Source of the DNA: Neurospora crassa OR74A
Taxonomy: Eukaryota; Ascomycota; Sordariomycetes; Sordariales; Sordariaceae
Reading direction: 5' to 3'
Length of the DNA: 64,000 nucleotides
Assembly: GCF_000182925.2 (NCBI RefSeq)
Contig: NC_026507.1
Span: forward strand, 1,364,001 to 1,428,000
The notes under the pieces were generated by a model. The model was not told the origin of the DNA. It worked only from the letters and a program-made list of their open reading frames with translations, and did no database searches. The translations under genes and the position numbers were made by a program. Shown in pieces: positions 1-8,676 of the stretch (position 1 is the first letter of the stretch; each line of letters starts with the position of its first letter).

Positions 1-1
1 C

Positions 2-1006
2 AAGTACATCGACGAGTTAGATGAGCCCAACGCCAGGGGTGCCTTGATCTGGATTGTTGGAGAGTATGCTGAGAAAATCAACAACGCCGATGAAATTCTG
101 GAAGGGTTCGTCGAGGGTTTCTTGGAAGAGTTCACGCAGACCCAATTGCAGATTCTTACCGCTGTGGTCAAGCTGTTCCTGAAGAAACCCAGCAACACCC
201 AAGGCCTAGTACAGAAGGTCCTCCAGCAAGCCACGGCAGACAACGACAACCCCGATATCAGAGACCGTGCTTATATCTACTGGCGTCTCCTCTCTGGCGA
301 TCTCGATGTTGCCAAGGTTTGTCACAATTCCTACCCCCTGAATATGTAAACATTGACTAACTTGCGTTCATAGAGCATTATTCTCTCTCAAAAGCCCGCC
401 ATCACGACAACAGTAACATCCCTCCCTCCCGTCCTCCTCGAGCAACTTCTTTCCGAGCTTTCCACTCTCGCCTCCGTCTACCACAAGCCTCCCGAGTCGT
501 TCGTCGGCAAGGGCCGTTTCGGCGCCGACGAGATCCAGCGCGCCGCCATCCAAGAACAGCGCCAAAACGCCGCCGAGAACCCCATTGCCGCGTCAGTCGC
601 TGCTGCTGCCAAAGGTGGCCAGCAGAACAACGTTGAGAATCTTCTCGACATCGATTTTGACGGCGGCGCTCCTGCCAGCGCAGAGCACGGTGGCGGTGTC
701 GGCACACCAGATCGGTTTGGCAGCCCGGCCAACGTCGGTGGTCTTCCCGGTGCGCCACCGCAACCCAGTGGCGGCATGGCGGATATCATGGGGCTTTTCG
801 ATGCACCACCGCCCATGCCGTCGGCGTCTGCTGCAACTTCGCCGGCTGCTGCAGGCGGGATGGGTGACATGATGAGCTCGTTTGCAGGCATGGATCTTAG
901 CGGGACGAGTGCGCCGCCGCCGCCTGGTCAGCAGCTGGGGCATCCGGCTAGTCAGACTCCTCCCAAGAGTGGTGGAGGTAGCGAGGATCTGCTTGGGTTG
1001 TTCTGA
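2..1006 (+). CDS. AP-1 complex subunit beta (beta-adaptin), 3' end
   Basis: The gene enters from the left edge, so the N-terminal part of the trunk is missing. The visible exons are 2-316 and 374-1006, with a 57-nt intron 317-373 (GTTTGT donor, branch TTGACTAAC, acceptor CATAG). Exon 1 encodes the end of the adaptin alpha-solenoid, including [14 protein letters not shown] and [15 protein letters not shown], which are diagnostic of AP-1/AP-2 beta chains. The segment VYHKPPESF closes the trunk. A disordered hinge rich in Ala, Gly and Pro follows, with the clathrin-box-like stretch NLLDIDFDG. The protein ends at DLLGLF without an ear domain, as fungal beta-adaptins often do. It should act in clathrin-coated vesicle formation at the trans-Golgi and endosomes. 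Assignment to AP-1 rather than AP-2 is inference from similarity to remembered AP-1 beta sequences. Confidence 0.88.
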
Positions 1007-2962
1007 TGGAAGAAGTCATGATTGGATGAGTATGGTGTCACTATAATAGCATGGTAGTTGGGGTTGGTGATGAGGGAACTGGGCTAAAAGCGATGGGACA
1101 TGCTAGCGCCTTGTTTAAGCAGTTTTTGTTGTCCTTGTCTTGTGCAATGAGCTGCTAAATTAATAGATACGATACACTAGGCTCTTCGTCGTCTCGTGAA
1201 TTTGGGGCCTGTCCCCCGTGTTTCGGTTTCTCTCTCGTGCAACATTCGTGTCATGACCTCGATTACCTATGGCTTTGCTCTCTATTCATCGTCGTCAGAT
1301 CCCTTTAGTGGTGGATTACAATTGTCATTTCAACAGGACTAAAAGCTACAATAATCACCAAAAGCTTGACCGTCCCAAAGCCGATCGTTTACTATTAGGA
1401 CCTATCTAGTCACCCATAGTGACCAGTGTCTCTATCGAACTTTGCTGACAACAAAGTGTGTTTGAGTTTTTCGGATCTCACATAATCGACGACAACAGAG
1501 CGAGGGACATGCTCCCATTTAGCCCTTTATATATTTGGGTTGTGGTTGCGACCGAGTTCTTCGAGGTCAACTGTAACACACTGCACAAAGTCAACATCGA
1601 GTGTCCGAAATGCTTCTATGTCTAACTACTGCTACATCTCCGTGCCTGTTCGGAGACAAGAAATGACACAATTGTTTGTCCTGCGCCGGACTAATTCCGC
1701 ATCGAAGTTGCTTTCGCTGAGCTTTTGGCTTATCGCCTTGGGTGTATACCTTAGAGGTGGCCTTCGGAGTCTCTTGGCATTATCGCCGTCAATTCACTCA
1801 TCCTAGCCCACCCTCTCGCTTTCGCTCATCGGGGCTTCCCTATCACTTCGGCGGTATTTCGCCAGCACTCTCGAGTCTCTGAGGAGTACATGGGATTTGG
1901 GGCTCAGGTAGACGGCCGTCCCAATCTCCGAAACTCAACAGGCCTCTTGCGTTTTCACCGCTAGCAGAATGACTACATGCCGCTATCCTCAACCGGCAAA
2001 GTTCATTGTCCTAGCCGAAGGCGGCGCCGATGGAGTTATTCATGACTCTTACGAACGAGACCTTTTGACGTCTGGACGATCCCGTCCGGTAATGCCGTTT
2101 CCAGCAGCCCGATCAGACTTACCAGGACCAACAAACCTAGATATTCGCAAAAGACAGAGACACGAATGCGCAGCGAACTCAAGTTACTCTGGGAAGAGCA
2201 GGACCCCGTCGCGGAAACGGGAGTGTCAGATAGCAAAGCGATGCGGGACGGCATCAGGGCGCAGGTTAAGCCAATTCGCGCCGGGCTTGAGACTACGGGA
2301 AGATTGGGCGTTACCCTTAGCAATAAGTCTCGCGGCAAGGAGGTTACCTCTATCCAAGCCGGTGCGAAAGCCGGCGAGGCTTTACAAGGTCCGAGTCTCC
2401 GCTTTCTAGCCCGTGCCCACGAAATCCACGCCAGTTCCCGACCCCGATCCGTAGGGGGTGTCAAGGTAAGGGAGACCAAATGTATATATGGGAGGACCAG
2501 GCGAGTGCAGCCTTTGCGAACGATGGAGAGTGTCAAGAAAGTCTAGGTGATAACGCACGTGGAGACGACGGACCCTTCTGTCGCGGAGGAGAAGGACACT
2601 TGTGTTAAAGGTTGTCACAGAGGAAAGATGCATGAGGGACTGTCACTGAGAATTGCCGCCTTGCTGGTGATGATTTAGGAACTTCTTCGCCAGTTGCATC
2701 ATTGTAACGGCCGCCAAAGTATTTAACATTCACGCAGAGATCGGTGTTTTTGATTCAACCCCAGCAAACCGTAAAGCAGAGAAACTAGGATATGTTAGTA
2801 TTCAGAAAAGGACTTAACAAGCGTCCAGAAGCTAGTAACATACGACTACGACGAAGTGTCTTATCGTATGATCATGTACAAAGAGAGAGAATGTATAGCG
2901 ACGAGGGGCGACAGACAAAGCCTTTCTTATGGACATGATTCAGACCGTCTTATCATCAATAA
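1007..2962. other. Gene-poor interval
   Basis: About 1.95 kb between the adaptin stop and tRNA-Arg. The open frames here (for example 1540-1806 and 2166-2546) overlap on both strands, show no motif I recognise and lack convincing splice signals. I see no supportable gene. Confidence 0.6.
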
Positions 2963-3034
2963 GGTCCGCTGGCTCAATGGCAGAGCGTCTGACTACGAAT
3001 CAGGAGGTTCCAGGTTCGACCCCTGGGTGGATCG
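2963..3034 (+). tRNA. tRNA-Arg (anticodon ACG)
   Basis: A 72-nt cloverleaf without an intron. The acceptor stem GGTCCGC pairs with GTGGATC, and G is the discriminator base. The A box lies in TGGCTCAATGGC and the B box is GGTTCGACCCC. The anticodon loop CTACGAA places ACG at 2995-2997, which reads CGN arginine codons after conversion to inosine. CCA is not encoded, as expected for a nuclear gene. Confidence 0.95.
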
Positions 3035-3641
3035 AATTTTTTGAGTGCTTCTTATATTTTGCACCTCCTATTGTAATAGATGTGCAGTTCCAATTCCGAG
3101 CAGCAGGATTTGCTCCATCTGTTTTTTTTCCACGATTGGTGGGATTCTCGTTGCCCTTTCACTCTGGACTAGGAAGTACCCTGTTGATAACGAGTCCGGG
3201 GAAGATTGGAAGGACCAATCAGTGGATTTAGAAGAAACAGCGCTAGACCACATAGGGCGCTTGTTAATCTCGAGCTCAATGTGCAGATTGTCAGGGTCGC
3301 TTTCCCGTCAGGAACGGGCCAGGAACAAGCAAGACAAGCCAGGAACAGGTGCCCCCAAGCATCCAATGCCCCTGTTGAATGCTCCAATGGTCCCTTCCCC
3401 CATGCCGGCCGTCAGTGGCCTTTCCTTTCTACTCTCCTTCCCTTCTTCCCTCCGTTTTCCGCAGCAATCGGGATTCATATGTCCATCGCCAGCATCATCT
3501 GAGCCGGTGTTGCAGAACCCGCCGCGACGGCGGTTCGCCCCTCTTGTATACTTAGTTGTATTCCATCACTTATACGGCTCTGTCCGACCCGAGGTCATTC
3601 ATTTTCCCCGTTGATTGATTCGTTTAGGTAGCAACCCAATC
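3035..3641. other. Intergenic, upstream of the secreted-protein gene
   Basis: Holds the 5' flank of the next gene. It is pyrimidine-rich from about 3420 onward (CTTTCCTTTCTACTCTCC), typical of fungal core promoters and 5' leaders. No gene was seen. Confidence 0.5.
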
Positions 3642-4523
3642 ATGACCGAATCCCGTTCATTCGCATTGCGCAAGACACCACCGCTGACGCGGTCCAACCT
3701 TTGGATATCTCGCTTGTCCTTCCTCGCCCTCCATGTTCTCTACTGCGCCACCGCAACCCATGCTGCCACAACCACAGTCTGGGCCACCCCTCACGACAGC
3801 TACTCCTCCTCGATCGGCGTTCTCGGCTGCAAAGTCGATACCGACCGCATCGCTTATTGGCCCGGTTCGGTCGACTGCAACAACCTCTGCGTCTCTCTCT
3901 CCTACGGCGACCGTACCGTGAAGCTCCTGCGCGTTGACCAATCCCAGGGCGCTCACGACATCAGCTACGATGCCTGGAACTATCTTGTCACGGGCCACGG
4001 GGCCAACGATCGGCCGGCCGTCGGTGGGCCCATCGAGATGCAGGCGGAGGAGTTGGACGCTTCCGAGTGCAAGGACTTGATCCACACAGAGGGACACAAG
4101 CTTCCGCTGTCGGCGGCCAACAGCATGAACTTCTTGGCGAGCTGCCTCGACCACAAGGACGGCAGCTGGGTGGGCGCAAACCACATTCTTTACAACATTC
4201 TCGACTCGATTTGCACGTGGGGATATGACGAGCCGTGCGAGCTGAACTGGCCAAGTGAGAACCAAGCTCAGTGCAAGCATGCTTTGGGCACGCCGAACCC
4301 GCTGAAGGATGATCCCGTCTACGATATCAAGTATCCTTCGGGCAATAAGGTTATCGCTGGGTCGGGAGAGGTGGTGAAGAATGGAGGGACTCCGTGGGGC
4401 GATGTGGGAGGGACTGGCCAGGAGAATGCCGCTGCGGGAGGTCAGATTGTGAGCAGCTCGGCGACACTTTTGATTGTTTGGATCATGACCCTTATGAGCT
4501 GCGGGGCTTTATGTTGGGTCTGA
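3642..4523 (+). CDS. Secreted, probably GPI-anchored protein of unknown function
   Basis: A single-exon gene of 293 residues. I place the start at the first ATG in frame (3642). The N-terminus is basic and is followed by a hydrophobic stretch ending in ATATHAATT, a plausible signal peptide and cleavage site. The next 130 residues contain paired cysteines in a pattern like SIGVLGCKVDTDRIAYWP, VDCNNLCVSLSYGDR and DASECKDLI. This pattern appears in fungal secreted proteins that I associate loosely with double-psi beta-barrel folds. The last 20 residues form a hydrophobic tail (ATLLIVWIMTLMSCGALCWV) after a Gly/Ala/Ser-rich spacer, as in GPI-anchor signals. It is likely displayed on the cell surface or wall. 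I do not recognise a named family or enzyme activity. It converges on the aspartylglucosaminidase gene, 148 bp away. Confidence 0.75.
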   Translation: MTESRSFALRKTPPLTRSNLWISRLSFLALHVLYCATATHAATTTVWATPHDSYSSSIGVLGCKVDTDRIAYWPGSVDCNNLCVSLSYGDRTVKLLRVDQSQGAHDISYDAWNYLVTGHGANDRPAVGGPIEMQAEELDASECKDLIHTEGHKLPLSAANSMNFLASCLDHKDGSWVGANHILYNILDSICTWGYDEPCELNWPSENQAQCKHALGTPNPLKDDPVYDIKYPSGNKVIAGSGEVVKNGGTPWGDVGGTGQENAAAGGQIVSSSATLLIVWIMTLMSCGALCWV

Positions 4524-4671
4524 CGATGCTTCGTTTCGTACGAGTTGGATAGTTGGCGGGCTTTGTTTGCTTCGATTCTTGAGATACCCCCTTTAGCACG
4601 TTTCGGAATGGATTTGTTGTTTTCTTTCCTTGGTTGAGTTGGCTCTGGGATTTCACTACACATCTGTTCGG

Positions 4672-5895
4672 TCACAAATCAGCGGAAACCGAGATAACAC
4701 CTTCCACCGGCGGCACCGTGACAACCACCGCTTCGCTCATTTGCCCTCCTCGGTAGGCATACGTAAACGTCCAACCAGACGCCGCAGCCCCGTGATTGCC
4801 CTCCTTATCCACCACTACAATCCCACTTTGCACAGTGGGATATTTCCTCACCATCCTTCTTACCGCATCTTCAGCCGCCTCTGTCGGGGTCATGCCCCTT
4901 CTCAAGCTTTCGACAGCTTGATAGCAAGGCAGAAAGCGCATCATTATATCCCCATCTCCCGTAGCACCGCAACCACCCACCTCCCCATCAACATACGCAC
5001 CGCTACCCACAATTGGTCCATCGCCAACCCTCCCCGGGATCTTGTGCGATGCACCATTTGTCGAAGACCCAGCGGCCATCCTCCCATCCTTCCCAATCGC
5101 AATCATAGATATAGTATCATGCCCACCTCTCTTCTCCCCCAATTGCTTATTAGACTCTCCAAGACCCCCATCAGCCCCCAAGTCCTTTTCCGGAACCGGC
5201 ACAAAAGGCCCACACGCTCCTCCCTCCCCTTCACCCTTCCCTTCACCCACAACCACATTCCTCCTATACGACCCCTTTTTACACCCTTCCCTCTTCCAGT
5301 TCTCACAAACCGCCCTCGACTCCTCCGTTCCCAAATCCTCTTCCGCAAACCCGTTCTCCCTCGCAAACTCCGTCGCCTGATCGCCCGTCAGGAGCGAATG
5401 TCTTGTATACAGCAACACCCGCTTCGCAACGGCAATCGCGTCCCGTACCCGCCGCAAATTGGCCACCGCGCCCGAATCCAGCGTGTCTCCGTCCATGAGC
5501 AGCGCATCTAGCGTTGTCTCGCAGTTTTCGTCGGGCGAGCCGCCATAGCCGACGGTGCCGTCGCACTGGAGACGTTCGCATGTGGCACAGCCCGCTACGA
5601 TGGCGTTGATGGCATCTAGACGGGGATTGGAGTCTGCAGGTGGTGGGGAGGTGATATTAAGGAAGGCGGAATTGGTGGCGGAGGTGAAGGCCCCGCCCCA
5701 GGTGTTGATGATAAAGGGGAGGCCGGGGGTGTTGTGCCAGTCCAGGTCGGGTTTGGAGATGGTGGTGGAGCTGGGATTGGAAGTGGTTAGGGGGTGTTGA
5801 GACTCCTGAGAGGCGAGGGTTGGAGTGGTTGTTGTCAAGAAAGCGAGGAGGAAAAGGATGGTGGTTAGGGGGACGCGGGCTGGCGGAGGAGTCAT
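4672..5895 (-). CDS. N(4)-(beta-N-acetylglucosaminyl)-L-asparaginase (aspartylglucosaminidase)
   Basis: An intronless gene of 407 residues. The enzyme cleaves the GlcNAc-asparagine bond during glycoprotein breakdown, probably in the vacuole or outside the cell. It belongs to the N-terminal nucleophile hydrolases, made as a precursor that cuts itself before a threonine. The sequence shows the self-processing site GGHDTISMIA, with Thr261 as the predicted nucleophile. Downstream substrate-binding motifs include GRVGDGPIVGSGAYVD and GGCGATGDGD. The N-terminal half has INTWGGAF and LDAINAIVAGC plus the CERLQCDGTVGYGGSPDE block. I chose the ATG at 5895 because a hydrophobic signal peptide (PLTTILFLLAFLTT) follows directly. 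The frame stays open to 6162, but that extension is not signal-like. A Gly/Glu-rich insert (about residues 215-230) precedes the processing site. Confidence 0.9.
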   Translation of the reverse strand: MTPPPARVPLTTILFLLAFLTTTTPTLASQESQHPLTTSNPSSTTISKPDLDWHNTPGLPFIINTWGGAFTSATNSAFLNITSPPPADSNPRLDAINAIVAGCATCERLQCDGTVGYGGSPDENCETTLDALLMDGDTLDSGAVANLRRVRDAIAVAKRVLLYTRHSLLTGDQATEFARENGFAEEDLGTEESRAVCENWKREGCKKGSYRRNVVVGEGKGEGEGGACGPFVPVPEKDLGADGGLGESNKQLGEKRGGHDTISMIAIGKDGRMAAGSSTNGASHKIPGRVGDGPIVGSGAYVDGEVGGCGATGDGDIMMRFLPCYQAVESLRRGMTPTEAAEDAVRRMVRKYPTVQSGIVVVDKEGNHGAAASGWTFTYAYRGGQMSEAVVVTVPPVEGVISVSADL

Positions 5896-6477
5896 GATTG
5901 ATGCGGGGATGACCGCGGGCAAAAGTGAAAAGAGCAAACTGGACGTGCGGGTTGGACACTCGGTGCAAGCGACTGGATAACTTTGCTCTGTGGTCTTCAA
6001 ACTTTCTTGAAATGTAGCTGAAAAGTGCCAAGTGATAGTGAGAAAGTGATAAGAGATTCGGAAGCGGGGGAGGTCGGGAATCTTTTCCCTTTCTGGATCA
6101 TGGTGGTTCGGAAGATGGTAGCAGAAACACACTTTGAACCCTAACCCTTCTTCTCCATCCACTTCACCTCAGGGGTTTGTTTACTTGCGAGTGTGATCCA
6201 GAGCTCCTGGCGTCCTTTTCTTTCTGGTCTAGCATTGTGGCTTTTGGTTCTACAATCCCGCCGAGATGCAACCTTCATCCGCCATCACACAACACGTGAA
6301 GCACGCCACTAAGCATGAGGCCTACAGTAGGTTACAAGGCGTCACCCGGAAGGCGGGCGTACCCCTCATGTACCCCAACCTTCTCTTTGGCGGTTCGCCC
6401 CTTCCATTCTGAAGAAATTGCCATGATAAAAGGGTAGGAATGGCTGTTCCCATCGCGACCTTGGCCTATTTCACAGA
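5896..6477. other. Divergent intergenic interval
   Basis: Separates the aspartylglucosaminidase start from the decayed transporter. It contains AACCCTAACCCT at 6137-6148, two telomere-type units on the plus strand, about 240 bp upstream of the asparaginase ATG. No gene was seen. Confidence 0.5.
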
Positions 6478-8424
6478 ATGTGGCGAGCTATAGGCCGAAA
6501 TACTCAATACAGAATGCTATCGTCAAAGGACCCGACAGAAAATGAGATCGCTTCGCCCATCTCGCCAGGCGAACCATCAGTTTACCTTGCCCATAATCAT
6601 AGCTACTCTGACGATGAACCACTACCAACACATCCGTCCTTCAAATCCAAGCTTCACAAGTTTATCCCCCGTCGAGACACGTATGTTAACCATTCCACTC
6701 TCTACCCTGGACGTCACCACCTAACCATCACCACACCACATGACATCAGGTACTGGGGCTCCCTAACCTACAACCTCCTCGCCTTCCTCCTCCCCGCCCT
6801 CTACCAAACCCTCTCCAAGCTATGGATCGCCCAGATCGACTCCTCCTCCGTCGTCCTCACCGACATCTACACCTACATCTCCACCATCGCCGAAGTGCTC
6901 AACGAAGGCCTTCCCCGCATCGCGTGGCTCATCATCGACAACTGTATCGGCCTCTTACTCCTTCACCATCACCACCCGCTTATCTTATCGCTTTCCTACC
7001 TACACTTTGATCGTCTTCCAGCAGACCGCCATGGGAAGCCTGCTCATGACAGTCATCTTTATCGGCGCCGCCGAGTCCTTCGCAGCGGGATTTGTCCCGC
7101 CCGAAGTCAGGCAGAAGAGTCTAAGCTATGTCCGCGTGTCGGCGGCGGTGGCAAGTTGTACGAGGGCGTTGGATTGGCCGGATGTACCGCTGGTGGTGAG
7201 CTCGGTTGGTCTTTGCGGTGAATATCGTGTTGGATATATTGTTCCTTTCGTGGTTCCATGTGGGCCGGACCACGGGGTACAAGCTGACGGTGTTGGTGCA
7301 GGCGGGGATTAGACTGGCGTGTGATGTGGTGGCTGCTGGAGTGGGGTTGGGATATTTTGCTTGGGTGGCGAGGAGAAAGGTGAGGGAGGAGGAAGCGAGT
7401 CAGAGGCGGAGGGGAGAGGAGCGTGAGAATGGTATACTATGGTGAGATGGGTAAGTTAAACCACCTAGTCAGGTCGATGAACACACAGTGCTCACGAAGC
7501 TTTCGCTATAGTGGTCCGTGCAAGGTACCTGACATAGAATTAAACTTCTGCTCCCAACCACAGTAGTTGTTTGGTGGTGGACGGCGGGGTTTTGGATGAT
7601 GGCTAGAGAGGCGGTTTATACGTTTGCGGAGTCAGCGGTGAGGAATGCGATTTACTTATGGTTGGTACATAGAATCATTGGCCTTGGAGCGGATTATGCG
7701 ACGGCTTGGGGCGTGTTTAACAAGATCCGGTGGGGGCTGGTGATGGTTCCGGGCCAGGCCTTGGAGACGTCGGCCTTGGCGTTCGTTGGACATCAGTGGG
7801 CTGTATGGAAGAAGAATAAAGAGGGAACGTCTAAGCCTGCTGCGAGTTGGGTGGAAATCAAGAGTGAGTGTTCGTTACAAACTGTCTGTGGGCAGAACAA
7901 GTTGCTGACTTCTTAGACTGTATAGGAAACAGTCGTCCAGCTGAAACTCAGCACTGGTCTCTATGGCAGTTGAGATCCCAATCTGCATCTTCCTCTCCTT
8001 GTGGGGGATGAAGGAGTTTGCTTTCTACATCTCTAGCTCTGAACGTGTCGCAGACATTACCAAGAAGATGTGGCAGGCAAGCGTGACACAAGACTTCTCT
8101 CCTCTTCTCTTTGAGAACCCGAGTACTGACCGCGCACGTGAAGAACATCGACTGGTGCTACATCTCCTACGCACAACTATCAGCTATCTTCCATCCTTCT
8201 AGCCACTGTTCCTCGGTGGTTTCTTTACCAGTCATTGTGGTCGAACTTACTCTGGTCAATGCCATGGGCTATAGTTGTTACGGTGATGAAGTTCAAGAAA
8301 AAAACAAGCCTGGACATTCTACTCTGTTACATTTGGCGAAGCAAATGTCTTTTCTTTCATCGTTGTGGTTATAGTGCTGGGAGCTTCGGTATGGCGACTT
8401 CACAATGGGGTAATTAGAGTATGA
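6478..8424 (+). pseudogene. MATE-type (Na+-driven multidrug efflux) transporter, decayed
   Basis: Blocks typical of a fungal MATE-like family occur in the right order but in changing frames: [161 protein letters not shown] and VFSFIVVVIVLGASVWRLHN. Four introns still look intact and phase-consistent: 6681-6749, 7432-7563, 7864-7951 and a GC-AG intron 8077-8143. Net one-base shifts are needed near 6940-6960, 7210-7220, 8180-8190 and 8285-8310. An in-frame loss of roughly 12 codons near 7140-7160 is inferred from remembered relatives. With several independent breaks it should not make a full carrier. Sequencing error could explain some of them but probably not all four. Confidence 0.75.
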
Positions 8425-8676
8425 TTACAAGGGCAAATCGAACGCTCGTAAGAATATAAAACCATCGCCTGCGTGTAGGCATGTGTGTGAACTGTGGTGC
8501 GTCTTCGCCTGATCCAAGTGTAAAAGCTGGTTATCCTAGATTGCATAATACTCAAGTCTTTCTCAACAATGTTAACTCTATCCAATCTTGCTTGATTTTC
8601 CTCAATGATTGACCTTCCCTCTGGTATAGCCAGTCCTCGGCGCCCAAGCTGACATTCATTTTCGCTGTGAACAACA
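8425..8676. other. Short intergenic interval
   Basis: A 3' flank shared by the decayed transporter and the minus-strand copia-derived region. No feature seen. Confidence 0.5.

Noticed and set aside
2036-2546. Overlapping 126- and 166-codon frames on opposite strands
   Set aside because: No recognisable motif, no splice support, and both strands equally open, which fits chance.
4630-5511. A 293-codon plus-strand frame rich in Arg, Pro and His
   Set aside because: Antisense to the aspartylglucosaminidase gene; no motif and low-complexity composition.
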